Source: Hyperoplus lanceolatus | Taxonomy: Eukaryota; Chordata; Actinopteri; Uranoscopiformes; Ammodytidae | NCBI GenBank assembly: GCA_026929865.2 | Contig: CM049409.1 | Location: forward strand, 15,281,452 to 15,345,451 | DNA length: 64,000 nt | Direction of reading: 5' to 3' | Shown here: positions 25,211 through 38,607 of the stretch, piece by piece | Position numbering within the stretch: position 1 is the first letter of the stretch | Layout of the letters: every line of letters starts with the position of its first letter | Made by a program: the position numbers and the translations under genes | The notes under the pieces: model-generated | Seen by the model: the letters and a program-made list of their open reading frames with translations, nothing else | Told to the model about the DNA's origin: nothing | Database searches by the model: none

Positions 25211-28200
25211 TTCTGGATTCCAATCGCTTAGCCTTCAATTATCCAAAAGGTAAATAAAAAATCAAGTAAATAAAGCTTTCGTCATTATTATTAACACGGT
25301 TTGTGTTTTTCTTTTAAATGCTTTCCTTTGGCCTATACTAATTTATATTATATATACCAGTTGATACTTCCTAATCTGATTCTGTGTACCTTCCTTATGT
25401 GACCTATACAGATCTATTTTTAATATTTTTTTCAAGATTAGGTTTCTTTTCAGGGTCACATTGTACAAAGCGTGTTTCTAGCTGCTCAACAACCACTGGT
25501 TTATCCAGAGCAAAACATGTTCCTTCATCTTAAATAATGACCCTGTCTCATGTAACATAGCAAGAATTCCCACCGTTGATTTAACACATAGCTACGGCCT
25601 ATGTTGCTTATATTGGTTTAAAAAACAATCAGTGTGGTAGCCTTTTACATAGGCCTTAATCTTGGAAAATTAATCTGCTTCATGGTTTATTGTAGAGTGT
25701 ACATGCAGCAGCCAAGCAGTGACTGATGGTTCAGAGCTTCTCCTGTTGTTGAACATACTTTTTTTATTTTAAGATTTACAGTTAATGTCATGGTTTATGA
25801 GAATACTAAATACATGAGTAATGCCCATGTATATGTGGCCTATTTTTTTATGTAGTCACACAGTCTCCCAGGCTGCCGTTGCAGTGTATACAGCGAAAAC
25901 GAGGAGGTGCTAAACTTTATATTTCACATTGTGAATGTTCAGTGCCACTATTGTGAAGGGCTGTGTTGTTTATTTTCTTGATACTAATAAACACATTTAC
26001 AAATATAGGACATTTTGTAAAGGCTCATGTAAACTAGTATGTGAACAAAGGGAATACTGTATAAACAAAGTGGGCCCGCTTTATTTGCATTGCTTACTCC
26101 ACCTTTAAGTTGGAAGGTATCGTAATTGTTATGAAAACTAAAAACAAATGAAAGGTTTCAATATGAAGGATTGCTGGAACATGGATGCAGCGATTTGTGT
26201 TGACAGTGGCCTTGCTAGCTGAGCAACCTTTCTTCTTGTTCAGCTGTGAGTAAAGTGGGAATAGATTTACTTGCATGTGACATGTTCAAGGCTTGACACA
26301 CTCCCATTCTCTGCCAGCAGGCACCTGACGGACTGCAGCTAGACGTAGGTGGCCAAGTTCAAAATAATCACCATGTTGCCATCATATTCTCCAGCACAGA
26401 ACTGGGATGAGGTTGTTTATGTGGTTGTGTTTTTTTGTTTGTTAATAAAATAATAAGCAAAGCAGCCACATTATTCTCTCCTTCGTCTTTTACTTTTTTC
26501 TTGTAAAAAAATAATATTTTTCTCCAAGGTTCTCCCTGTGCCTTTACTTTTGACACTTAAGTATAAGTACAGTCATTCTTGGAGGCAAGTTTTACCTACT
26601 GCACTTTACGATATACTACCAAACAACAACAACATGCCAACAGCAAGCATTGAAATAAGTCAAAGAGAACACACTGAGTCATCTTATCCTAACCATTTCA
26701 CGAATTCCAGATTCATAAAAGGTGTTTCTTTTGAGGAATGCAGCAATAACAGGGCTGTTTGGTTTTAACTGCTGGCAATAACTTTGAAAGCCACAACAGA
26801 GAGCCTGACATGCTGACTGTGGGAGAGTGCTTCAACTCACTGGCACCATTGACTGAAATATTCAATTTGCATGTATTTATGCCAAGAAAGGAAAGGTGAG
26901 AGGGCAGACATAGAAGAAATGTTGAGAAGGAACGAAAACAGAACGTTGACTTATTTTAGCCCATCTTGTGTGAGAGGAGAGTTGAAATTGCTATGGTTAT
27001 AATTAAAGCAATAGATGTGCCGTTACAAACCAAATCTACTGGACGGAAAGCAGCAGGTAGCCAAAAGTGAAAGCGAAGAAAAAATGAAGGCAGCACATAT
27101 ACAAGGTTTTCATTTAGTGAGGCACATCTGCTTGTCGTCTTAAGAGGCCCAGTATAAATTGCAACCTGGTTGTTGCTCGTCTTTTTTCTGTGCAAGCTTT
27201 GCTGCCTTAGTATCCATTCTTGGTATACCAGCACAAAAAGATACCCCTATCTGGGGCCAAGATCATTACTTTGAGTGATAGTTTCCCTAATTGTATAAAG
27301 TACTTATACATATACAGAAATTGGCCTTATGTTAACCTTTTGATACTTCTGGCTATAGCTGCAGTTGTGTGATTTTTTTTTTCATTAAAATATTACCCCA
27401 AAAACAATTCAGACTCTCACACTTAAATTATTTGTTGATAATGGGATTTGTTGTTAAATACTGCTCCGATGATAAACTTTCCATGTTCCCTTTATGTGTG
27501 TGTGTGTGTGTGTGTGTTCGTAGACAAAATGCGATCGATTCGATACATGCAGCAATAAATCATCACTGCATCCCTACTGACAAAACACATGGACACACAA
27601 GCACAAGAGACACACACACTACATATGTCAACATGACACGGCCAGATGTATGTGTCTGTTTGATGTTTTTTGGTTTGTCCAGATGGGAAAGTTCTGAAAA
27701 TTATCAAGAGAAGAGACAAGATGGGGAAAATATGGAGGACGTTGTGTGTGTGTGTGTGTAGTTGTGAACCAGAGAAATAAAGTGAGAGGAGGGAAAAAAT
27801 AAAAAAAAACATGTATAATCATCAGTAAGCGATTTGTTAAGACATAATGTAAACACATGTAAACAACATCTGTGTGTCTGTGTGCATGTGTGTTCACTTA
27901 CATACCTTCTGAAGATAATTTTTCCAGTTGAGTCCAGGAATGAATTCAGATCCCTTCTCTACGCTCCACAGCCATTATTCTGAACTGGAGTTAACTTACC
28001 CTTTTTAAATGTTAAACACCTTCATATTTATAATTCTTCACAGTTTAACATTTTCCCGCACAAAAAACTTACATTCGACATAACTTTGAAGATATACAAG
28101 GCACATAGGTAACTATTCTTTTGAAATAAGGTTCATTTGATATCAGCATAATGTGCACACCGAACAATCCCTAACCTTATGAAGACGAGTGGTTCCCAGC

Positions 28201-28504
28201 TCTTAAAAACACTTTGATGTGTTGTGTATCCTTATCAGAATTGATTGGCCTTGATTTTCAACTGACAAAAAAAATAAAAAATAAAAGTTTTGCTAGCGAG
28301 CACGATGTGTGCATGTGTATGGTCATAACCGCGCGAAAGGCCGCAATTTGCAGTAAATAAACGTCCACATGTCTCCAAGTGTCTCTGTATGCTATTTAAA
28401 AAGAAATCAAGCAAGTAGACTAATAATAACATTAATGAATTATAGGTTATCGCATCACAGAAGGCATATTGGCCTATAATAATAAGATAATAAAAAACGC
28501 CACC
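25211..28504. other. Non-coding, nothing recognised
   Basis: AT-rich, unique-looking sequence with a (GT)n run at 27495-27517 and a second short one near 27742. Open frames here are under 131 codons, overlap on both strands and run through the GT tracts. No repeat terminus found. Confidence 0.5.
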
Positions 28505-28508
28505 TTAA

Positions 28509-29112
28509 AGAGGACCTATGATGCTTTTTGACTTTTATGACCTATAAACGTTGTTATGATGATTCATAGTCATGCTTAACCATACTAAATTATCAAATAA
28601 TGACTTACATGCATTTCGACATATTCCGTGCTGACCGTCTGGGGTGTCTGTGCAGAGCACTAAACACTATTCTAGCCAGTCGAGATGTCACGTCTTCAGA
28701 GCGGTCTACCCTTTCATAATTTGTGACGTCGCATAAAACTTTGTGACGTCTCCACGCGGATGTTTCCATGTATGGTAAGGCTGTCACTTCCCTGTTCGCG
28801 TCTGCCTCGCGCCCTTATAGGTCCATGCTCGCGCTTCCCGCCACTGAAAGTGTTCCGGAAGGAAGGTAACCAATCACAACGGAGTGGGGTTTGCAGGAGG
28901 GGGGGGGAGGGGAGCGGAGATGGCCGAAGCACAGGCGGAGGGAGCCGAAGCACACACACTCAAGTGTTGACAGGATGTGCTGGATCGCCAAAATAAGAGA
29001 AAGAGCTTCCCGAAAATCTACATAGTTTTTTGTGATGTGATTCGTGTCAGGTTGCTCTATAGCAGTGTAAAACAAGAAATTAAGACCAGAAAAGTAGCAT
29101 AATAGGTCCTCT
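28509..29112. mobile_element. 604-bp TTAA-flanked non-autonomous DNA element
   Basis: Ends are AGAGGACCTATGATGC and the complement of AGAGGACCTATTATGC, each bordered by TTAA (28505-28508 and 29113-29116). A TTAA duplication is diagnostic of piggyBac, Kolobok and a few related groups; which one is not decided here. The interior is GC-rich with a GGGGGGGGGAGGGG run near 28900 and no transposase. Confidence 0.85.
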
Positions 29113-29143
29113 TTAAATGTTTACAGTTTAAACATGTTTTATT

Positions 29144-30102
29144 GTGCTGGGTGAACAGGAGTTTCCTCCACTTGATGGATCAACGCAACGGGCCCCTCCA
29201 CTTGATGGATCAACGCAACGGGCCCCAGAACACAGGCTGTCTGCCCCCCCGACCCGACCCAATGACACAGCTGGCTCCATGCCAGCGGCTCGGCCCTCTA
29301 CTCTCCGGAAGGCTGTGTCAGTAACGTTCACTCCTCGGCCAAATCCTCCTACAGTCGGTTCATCTGCTCGCCAGGCCTTGAGCACCCTGGCTTCTCCTCC
29401 CATCAGCAGGACCTCCACTCGACCCGGCCCAACAGCAACCGCCAACGGAGGGTCGCAGCCTGACCGGAGCCTTCGGCAGCGTCCACCTGGCGGGCTTGCC
29501 CAGCGTCCACCTTACAGCAGCACGGGTCCTCGTCCTCTACCCACGGCCACGACGCTCATCATCGGGGACTCAATCATCAGGCATGTGATAACACAATCCT
29601 CCACAACAGTGTGCCTTCCCGGTGCGACTGTCAACAATGTTGCTGATGAAATCCGCGGCGTTTTGGAGGCCCACCCCTCTGTGAACACCGTGGTGGTTCA
29701 CGTTGGAACCAATGATGCCCAAAGGCAGCAGTCTGAAATTTTAAAGCAAGATTTTGTCCGGCTTTTTGGCATTCTGAAGCAGGCCAGAGTGAGAGTCTTC
29801 ATCTCCGGACCAGTCCCCACCCTCGGCCGCGGAACGGGCGTTTCACCAGGCTGCTGAGCCTCCACACCTGGCTGTCCGCTACCTGCCAGGAGCACGGGGC
29901 AGTTTTCATTGATAATTTTAATCTTTTTTGGAAACGCAGGGACTCTTTTAGACACGACGGCCTTCATCTTAATTTCTGGGGAGCGCGATTTTTCTCGCGC
30001 AACATAAACTTCTCCGTCCCACACCACATGAAAAATCAACACGCCGCTGAACAGCTTGGATCATCTTCATCATCATCATCATTCATCTCATCACGTGATT
30101 GA
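29144..30102 (+). pseudogene. L2 ORF1: SGNH/GDSL esterase-like, frameshifted
   Basis: The N-terminal 130 residues are Pro/Ser/Thr-rich and low complexity. The esterase core follows: LIIGDSIIRH (block I, Ser143), then VHVGTNDA (block III, Asn190) and VFISGPVPT. The frame then shifts at about 29831 and stops at 29857. In the +2-shifted frame from about 29833 it continues to a stop at 30100-30102 with IDNFNLFWKRR and DGLHLNFWG (block V, the expected DxxH). All catalytic residues are therefore present, unlike the copy at 10152-11369, but on two frames. Two 27-bp tandem units lie at about 29168-29224. The real start may be upstream or downstream of the first ATG. Confidence 0.85.
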
Positions 30103-30255
30103 CTGACAACATATCCAGGTACACTCTCCACTACACCCCATAGTATCACTAGTAAAACTCACCCAATCCCTGTATGTCAGTCTGTCAGATCATCACTAAT
30201 CCCTCCTCACAGATCATACAGGTCACGTCACAGACCACTTGGGATTACTAGTAAT

Positions 30256-30520
30256 TTGAAAACTATACCTATTATTTGTAATAGATCAACTGTGATGGCC
30301 CACCCTGCTGTTGTGAACCCGGACATAAGCATTCCAGAGCTAAACTCACCAAACATCCTCAAATCAAGAAAGGGTTTGGGTTTTCTTCACTTAAACATCA
30401 GAAGTTTGCTTCAGCACAATACATTAGACCATGTTAAGATCTTAGTGTCTCAGGCTGACCCAGATGTCTCAGTTCTGACTGAATCATGGCTGAAGAGCAG
30501 TACACATGACTCTATGGTGG
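30256..30520 (+). pseudogene. L2 ORF2 5' fragment: start of the endonuclease domain
   Basis: The frame encodes LGFLHLNIRSL and LTESWLKS, the first two conserved blocks of the LINE endonuclease, including the catalytic Asn and Glu. It ends within the domain, where the sequence changes into a hAT terminus and a stop at 30567. The remaining ORF2, about 900 codons in L2, is absent. Confidence 0.85.
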
Positions 30521-30576
30521 TGAAAAAATGTATGTCCCCTAGGGGGGGCATGACAGAAAATAATTGAGAACCACTG
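30521..30576 (-). mobile_element. hAT terminus fragment fused to the L2 break
   Basis: On the minus strand it reads CAGTGGTTCTCAATTATTTT inward from 30576, the same terminus as the hAT at 23148. A GGGGGGG run follows. No partner end or target duplication was found. It marks the point where the L2 is interrupted. Confidence 0.65.
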
Positions 30577-32699
30577 CCTTAAATTACGATGGGGAAATGT
30601 GTTGCAGTTAACGTATTTTACACATCTTGAGAGGTGTTAAGTTTACATGTGGGCTGTTAGTCCACCTGGCTGTGAGAGTCAATTCTGTCAAGGTTCTCAA
30701 CTGCCTGAAAGGGCTGTCAGGGTAGACTGACAACTGCTAATAAGTGGTGTGTTAGATTGCCTCTTCTGTGGGGTGATGGTTGTTTCTGTTTGACATAGAC
30801 GCCCCCCCCCCCCCCCCTTTCAGACAACCTGTCTTCTCTGCCCGTCCTCAAATGATTTTTCCCTGTTTGCTGCATGTAAGTAGTTGACCGCTTTTAAATA
30901 AGGTGTTGGCACATCTTTCAGTTCTTTTGGGTCTCCCCCATAATAAAACAATTTTCCGATAGATTGATTTATTTGTTACGGTCCATGACACTATCAAAAT
31001 TGGCCGCCACATATTGATTTTCCAATATTTTCCCAGGTTTAACATGGGTAAAGTGTTATGTCAGTGTAGAGCTGGGGGCAGCACATGGATTTGCTCAGCC
31101 CCTCCGGGCCCTTGCTCTCCCTCTCTGGATCACATTGAAAACAGACTTGTCTATATCCCTCCGTGCACACTCTGAATCTGATTCTCCCCTCCGTGCACAC
31201 TCTGAATCTGCCGATTATATTTTCGACTAATCGATTAATTTATCGATTTTTTTTTAGATTAATCTAACTAATAACACACTTACCCCAAAATCACAAAAAA
31301 AATTCTTCCAATTTCAATATTTTATTTAATCATATTTTCTTTAAAAAAATATTCAAAAGTAAAGTTTGCACTGCATATGTAAGATGCTGTCAGAAACGTC
31401 AGCAGACATCTGGGCTGTGCATGGATTAAGTATCCATTCGTGGATACAGTCATCCACAGTGCTTTGTCTGGTCCTTAGAAACACACACATAACACATATG
31501 GGAATAAAGATAAGTTGTATATTTTCAAAATAAGTAGTGTTATTATTTCTCTGCTGTGTTTTTATATTTATAATACATACACATTATTAAATAAGTCACT
31601 GTGTGTAAGACCAACACTTTTCCTGGAATCAGTATTTTTACTTAAAAGTGCTGTAAGGTGAATGGTTCTTTTAGCTAACTTCCTGTCAGTTACTGCAGTT
31701 AGCAGTCCCCTCGCTCATCCCTACGTCACCACATTAATGCATTGTGGTCTTCAAGCAGCGAGTTATCTAACATCATCTCAAATCCATAAGTGTGATGAAA
31801 CATGGTAAAAACCATCAAAACAGACACTGGGAAGGATTTTTACCTGCTCCGCCATTGTAGGCGCATACACATTCACCCATCTGTCGCTCTGACGTGCACC
31901 GGCAGTGAGACCATGAGTGAGATGAGTGTCGTTTTGTAGCGTTCTCTCTTCTGATTGGATACAAATTTTGGGATACTCCAATAAGTTTATTTGCCGATTA
32001 CATGCAAAGCAGCTGACTGAGAGATCGGCTTTATGAAACGCGCACATTATGTAAGTGATCACTGTATGAATAAAGAGCGATTTAACCCTTATATTAACAT
32101 AAATAAACCGCTTACTTCACCTTTAAAGGCATACTAAGCAGCATTTTTTTGGACAAATAAATAATGTAACGTTACGTTTAACAACATCAGTAAACAATAG
32201 AAAATCAATAAGTTTGCCCACTTGTTCCTCCGCCTCTCAGAACATGTGTGCCTTTTATTTTCTCTCTGCTCGCCTCTCATTGCAAATCTTTTAGCAAGAC
32301 TGATTTGAAACCATGAACATACACTTTCTGATGGCCCGATACTTTCAACTAAAACACATCATTAAGAAGAGAATTCCAAAGCCACTCACATAATCTTGCA
32401 CAGTCCGGAGATGATAATTGGTCATCCTTGACCTGCTGCTGTCTATAACAATATAGCCCTGGCTTTAATTAACCCTGTAGCTGTTAAACAGGACACAAGA
32501 TATGCTTTAGAGAGCACAAGCTAATACCAATTTGCCTTATTAGCAAGTGTGACCTTTATTAAAGGCTATAGTGTTGCCTTGAATTAAAGCCTGTTTTTGC
32601 TCAGAACATCAATATGAAAATAAATCCAGTTTTTAATATTGTTAACAGCTGAAATTGACTTACCCTATTATGACACAACACAGCAGAAACATATGGTAT
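30577..32699. other. Non-coding with a hAT-like interior scrap and a poly-C run
   Basis: 30802-30817 is a C16 run. A 22-bp unit starting CTCCGTGCACAC is duplicated at 31159 and 31189. At 31204-31262, CGACTAATCGATTAATTTATCG resembles the interior of the hAT at 22657. No coding signal. Confidence 0.45.
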
Positions 32700-33663
32700 C
32701 AGGCCCGGCCCTGGGCATAGGCAGTATAGGCAAATGCCACGGGCGCATCCATCCACAGGGGGCGCCGCTACAAAAAATAAAAATAAAAAATGGGCTACCA
32801 AAACTTTATTTTATTTTTTTTTACTAATACTGTTAATACTATAATTTCAAAATATGAGTTAAGATTAAAATATGACAACTACTGAGGATAGACAAACTAT
32901 AAAAAAAATTGAAGTGTCACTCTGGTTGGATGCTAAACTGCATTTCATTTTAATGACAAGAGTTTAATCTTATCTAATTTCCATTTTAAAGCTTCTCACC
33001 ATGTATTAATATAAATAATGTAACAACATGTATACTTCTCTTTTCTCTTCAGGTTTTCATTTGAACTACTTTGAGCCATGTGTCCTGCAGACATCTTCTC
33101 CACCTTAGCACAGCCCAGTGATGCAGCATGAGGAATAAAGGCTTCACCAATAGACCCAAATATGGAAGTAAATGAGTGTCATCAGATTTTGAAAATAAAA
33201 AGCCATTCAATTTTAAGCACTGAATATTTATGCATTGAAATAACGTATCTGAATTTTTTGCAGCATTGAAATAATGTATCTGAATTTTTTGCCTCTGAAT
33301 TTATCTCATTACATTTTAAACAACTAATTGTCACCTTTATTTTACAATGTTCTCAAATTCAAAATGAAATATTCAATGTTAAAAAATTCAACGTGCCAAA
33401 TTCAACTGCGAAATCCCATGTATGAAATTCAGAGTAAAACTTTGGGGACCCAAGGAAGAGCAATCGATCATAGATGCTAGATCGCGTTCAAACAAAGAGA
33501 GCCAGTGGGAATATTAGCTTGTTGCCTTGGACTGATGCACGAAGGCAAATCAGGTTTTAGTCATGTCAAACGCGCGCGCTCGCATCTTCGGCCTCTCTGC
33601 CCAGTGTGCCCACCTAAAATTTCTACAGGCCCACCCAAGTCTGACTGTCTAGAACCGGGCCTG
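32700..33663. mobile_element. Candidate hAT-like element with CAGGCCCGG ends
   Basis: CAGGCCCGGCCCTGGGC on the left and its partial complement AACCGGGCCTG on the right share a 9-bp inverted terminus. The flanks do not show an 8-bp duplication, so the pairing is tentative. It contains the third copy of the 7.8-kb element's terminal repeat. GGGCATAGGCAGTATAGGC on the left is a motif I associate with fish hATs. Confidence 0.45.
33161..33545 (+). repeat. Third copy of the 7.8-kb element's left end
   Basis: Begins TATGGAAGTAAATGAGTG exactly as the other two ends do and is colinear with 4887-5276, including the 66 bp beyond the inverted repeat. No right end follows, so it is a solo or truncated end. 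It supports the view that these sequences are element termini with a fixed outer boundary. Confidence 0.85.
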
Positions 33664-35933
33664 TTATAGAATTTGGGTTATCTCCTGTGGCCATGTGGAA
33701 TCACAAGTCCATGCACATTTTGAAAAAGCAGCTCCAACTAGGTCAAATTTTACATAAATATATTGTTCAATCAATGCAGTTCTCCTCCAATTATTGTGCA
33801 TATGACAAATACTGTAACATTTGTAAGACACTGTTCTTTACAATTGAACCAATGCGTTTGCCATTAAGGTTGTCTTGTGAGCAACCTCTCCAACAGCAAG
33901 AGAGAGGTGTGGTTGGTAAAGATGAAGGAGGGATATAGATTGAAGAATAATGGATATACATGGAAAGAAGAAACAGAGAGGACAGAAGGTTAATGAACAA
34001 TATTCTTAGATCTTGGTTGCTGGATTCCCTACAGACAAATATCACGGATGATTTTAACCCTGCATAATCAAAATCAAATGCATTTACATTAAACCAGCCC
34101 TTATAAAAGGCATAACAATATTACACAGGCTTTAAGATATTCCGAGATGGGTTTTCTAAATATATGGCATATTTAAAGTCATACTCAAAATATTAGCTTG
34201 AACAACCTGTGCAGCTATTGAAACCAGTTCAATTTAAGAATAGGAATGTGAATTCGGATCCAGGTGGAATCAAAGTGCTTAAATAATGTATTTTAAACTT
34301 TTAAAAACAGATAACAATTATTCAGAAATATAAAAACTGAATATATAAACTTTGTATTTGTAACGGCAGCATTTTTTCTTTAAATACAATATTATACTTT
34401 CTAATTCATTAATAGTGATTTCCTTTGGTCCTAGGATTCATAAACGTATGCCATTTTAAATTTAATTAAATTGTTCACGACACTGATGTTAAATTTATCA
34501 TGTTCAACAAATACATTCCTGTGTAAACTCTGGAATAATCTAACACATCTTCATGCAAACGACACGTGACTATCAATGGCATGGAGCTGCAGAATAAACA
34601 TTGCTTCTTTACTTTGCATGAGGCCAGTGTTCATATTAAAATGAACGGCTGAGATTTAGAGCCTTTGATTAGTTGATGAATGGGGCGCAGAGTTGCATAA
34701 CTAAAAGCCCTCCAGCCAACTGGAAGAGTCAACATAATCACACACGGTTAGCCATTTAATATCAATACATTGGATATGAACTTCCTCATCCGGAAAAACA
34801 AACAGAAATGATGAATCGAGGTCAAAATTACCATTAGAGGCATTAAATGTAAGAATTCACTGAATAATGTAAGGTGTTTGTTCTGGGAGGAAGCCACATT
34901 ATCTCTGTGATTGAAGCAGTCGTATAATCGTAGACACATTTCTCAGGTGTAATTATGTACGTTATGATTAAACTGGGACATTTGTATAATTATATGGATA
35001 ATTATATGGATGGATGACAACTGCAAATGTGTTACTGTAGAAATGTACATGACAAGTAAACTTGACAGTGTCACAAAATTCAGTAGGCTGCAGTTTTGTG
35101 TCTAGTTAGGTAACCTACATAGCACATAAGGTTATCACAGTGTGTTTAGAAAATGAGCTTTAGAGCAGTTTATGCAGAGGCAGTGGTGTTAGATGAAACA
35201 CAAATAAAAATAAATAAAAATTTGGTAAAATCCTGCGATTGCGATTATAGTGCTATTTGCGATTGTGATATAATAAATAAATTGTATTATTATTTTACTT
35301 GCTTGGTTTTCAAGGAAAATCCTGAAAATGTAGGCCTAATTCTCAATTTAAAATAGTGTAGTTTTCATGGTAATAGGCAGTGAGTTTATGGATCCATTCC
35401 ATTTTGACAAAATCATACCGCCTAGTAAGGCACAATCCTATTAACACACCTTTTAAACTTTGTTGATGAATTCAGCGGTACAATGATAACAAACTCAATA
35501 TTACATTGATTTCTCCTTCGGATAATCTTGACAGCGTTTTAGTTCTGTTGTTCCCTGTTTAAAGATGTGTGCTTTTGACTGCTTTGCGCATACCAGCACC
35601 TCTCCAGAATGCCAGATTTTTGCAAGAATGTTGAGCTGTAGAGCTGCTAAATAGGACAACCTTATTTGGGAGATACTGGTCCCATTTATATCTTCCCTTT
35701 GACGATGTTATGTAACATTGGCGAACTTGTACGACTTGGGTGGCATAACTTTCCCTAGCTCAATCATGAGCAGAAAAGATCTAAGCTTTGTCAGAAATAT
35801 TTGATCAAAAGTTGAATGGTACATACAAACTAGGTAGGGCTTCCAAGTTGCATCTTGCATTTATTAAAATTATTGTTATACAGTATCAGCCACTAACAGC
35901 TGGTGGCAGCTAAATATTATGGTGCTGAGAATA
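33664..35933. other. Non-coding, unique-looking
   Basis: No repeat terminus or coding signal recognised. 34550-34760 has balanced composition and no simple repeats, which would be compatible with conserved non-coding DNA but cannot be shown here. Confidence 0.45.
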
Positions 35934-36453
35934 GGGGGGCTTTCACACCTACCTTGTTTGGTCCGGACTTTTTGACTTTTCCATTTGAAATTAAATTACA
36001 GGTGTGAAACCTCCCAAGGATCACGGTCCAGACTAAACAGGCGGACCATGGTCTGACCCAGTCACAAAGAGCTGGGGGAAAGGGGGAACTGTAGGGGCGG
36101 GGACGGGCAAATTTTTTGAAATATTTTTTTTATAAAACTGTAGTCAAAGTGTGAGGTGTGCATTGCCTGGGACTGTTGCCTGAAATACACAGCACTATTT
36201 ATACATTTTCTTCATTCATTCAATAAACTGATGAAGGCTATACCACTGAATAGAATCGCAGGCATTAGACACACTCCCATCTACAACTCAATCAATGTCC
36301 AGTTTAGGGGGACACAGCCCATGTAGGTGATAAACAAAGACGTAGGTATGTCATGGAAAGTTATTTAGTGCGCTTTCAAAATTGCAATTTGAAACCAAAC
36401 TTTAGCAGGGGATTAGTTCAGACCTTGGGCCGACTTTTAGGTGTGAAAGCCCC
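35934..36453. mobile_element. 520-bp non-autonomous element with GGGGCTTTCACACCTA ends
   Basis: The left end (GGGGGGCTTTCACACCTA) and complement of the right end (GGGGCTTTCACACCTA) are inverted over about 16 bp, flanked by TA on both sides. GGTCCGGAC and GGACCATGGTC motifs in the interior are partly palindromic. No coding region. Confidence 0.75.
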
Positions 36454-38462
36454 TATTGACAGTATTGGAACTATACAAATTATGATCATTATATAATCAC
36501 GCACAAAGTGCTTTCAAAAATTAAAAGGTTCAGCAAATTTGCTAGCACTCTGATAGGTGCGTCTGGAGCCACTGCAGCCAATGCTCATGGGTATTCTGTT
36601 ATGGCAGATGGTTCCAGATCCATCTGCATTGTAAAATTGACAGACAAAATATGATTTCTAAAATAAAGAAACATTTAAAAATTGGTTGCCATAACATACA
36701 CCTATACGATTGACATATGAAAGAGTTGCATCTTTCTGGTTTGAAGAGTATGAGATGGGAACTTGGAACAAGGCCCCTTCCACTTCCCCTTCCCCCTTAA
36801 ATTACCTTCACCTTCCTCTGAATACATTCATCGATTTTCAAATCAAGTTTTAAATGGAAGATATCTGTAGCTGGACACACATATCTGAAACATTGACGTC
36901 AACACTAATTTATGCATTTAAGTTTGACTGAGCGGTTGCAAATGGAGAATGACTGAAAGCTCTACTTCCTACTCATCTCATTGTATCATTTACCATTACA
37001 CACATACATACTTCTGGCGAGGGAGAAAAAGGTTCAGAGCCACTGGGTTATAAGAGCCAAGAAAAGCATCAGTATTCCTTAAGAACACCCACATATGAAG
37101 AACAGAGGTATATATTTTAATTAGCAATGACGACTGAGGGTACTATGTTCTAATTAGGCAGCGATCAACTCTACTATATGATTAGATTAGCTATTTCTGA
37201 AAATTGAAGGTGCTATGTGTTTTTAATTAGCCAGCATAGAAAGTAAGAATATATGTTTTAATTAGCATAGTCTCCTGTGGCCTTAAGGCCTCAAGGCTTG
37301 AACATTAGGTACAATGTTAATCAAACCTACAGAAATGAGACTAATTGTTTTCATACAGGAGTTCTCCTGTGGCTAGACAGAAATAATCCCTTTACCTCGT
37401 GCATCTTTTTCCTTTTCTTTTTCTAAGCCTCAGTTCTCAGAGTTAGGTACAACTAGTGTTGTTTGGCCTAATTTCATCTGCTCCCAAGTGAACGTCAGCT
37501 TCAGCAGGTATAAATATCACTCAATCCCATAAACAAAAAACTGTTGCATCCTGTTATTGATGTTCACAGGAAAAATAAGCTCTTGTAACTTTTGTGGGAC
37601 AGAGATCTGACAGTTTTCCAAAAATATCAAGATGGTTGTTATCTCAACACATTAAAATACTCCTTCATCCATGACATTTTATTATATAGCTATCAGATGA
37701 GTCGCTAACAAAAGACGCTGCAAAAGAAAAAGAAGGTGAAAGACACAAACATACCATTTCATTCCTTCGGCTGAATACACTCCTTCAATACATCATCCTG
37801 TCTACCGTGTGGACTGAAACTTTCAAACTCACACTAAAAAACTCCTGTTCAAGAAGAGGGACAAATATTTTTCATGCACAAATGTTTCCGTAAATTGCAT
37901 CATATCCTTTGTAGAAGGCTGTTCATTTCTTATGACGGACTAAATTCTTCATAATCATGATAAAACTGATACGCACACCTTGTATTGTGTCATATATTTA
38001 ATGTTACTTGGATTAGAAAGGGGCATAAGACGATGACTATGAAGGGATCTTTTTTGCCATGGTGGAAGCAATTCGATGACACAGTATTAATGTATATATA
38101 TTTGTAAAATGCACCATGTCTCACCATAATGAAAACATTGATATGATTAAATTATTCATGAGGTAATGGACATGCATTGAATCATACTTATTGTTACTTT
38201 GTTCACACTATCCCCCATTTTGTTCCCAAGTGATAAGAATAGTGATACCCAGGCTCCATCGTGTTTATTTTATAATTTGTTATCACATGTTGACTGTAGC
38301 AAAATGCACACATTTGCAAGCATATGCATGTACAGAATTTACACACAGGTAAATATTTCATTAACAAATATATGCCTAGTAGTCGACAGTTTGTTGTCCT
38401 GTTTAATAAGATCACATATTGAGGTCTGTGTGTGTGTGTATTTGGAACAAGACATAGGTATG
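36454..38462. other. Non-coding with a TAATTAG-rich stretch
   Basis: Unique-looking sequence. Four TAATTAG-type sites fall within 37116-37266. No gene or repeat terminus recognised elsewhere in the interval. Confidence 0.45.
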
Positions 38463-38471
38463 CACACACAA

Positions 38472-38505
<34 letters not shown>

Positions 38506-38509
38506 ACGT

Positions 38510-38603
<94 letters not shown>
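38463..38603. repeat. (CA)n microsatellite with CACGCA interruption
   Basis: CA array, with GCACACGCACACGTG variants near 38495-38512, then about 45 pure units. Confidence 0.95.

Positions 38604-38607
<4 letters not shown>

Larger units (their letters stand above)
29117..30520 (+). mobile_element. Second L2 LINE copy, 5' part only
   Basis: It begins immediately after the TTAA element and runs through ORF1 into the first part of ORF2, ending abruptly within the endonuclease. The sequence order is the same as in the minus-strand L2 at 5997-11414, but the protein sequences differ enough to be another L2 family. It is cut at the 3' side, which target-primed insertion does not normally do, so a later deletion or recombination is likely. 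Confidence 0.85.

Noticed and set aside
32700..33663. Calling this a firm hAT
   Set aside because: The 9-bp inverted ends agree but the flanking 8 bp differ (TATGGTAT versus TTATAGAA).
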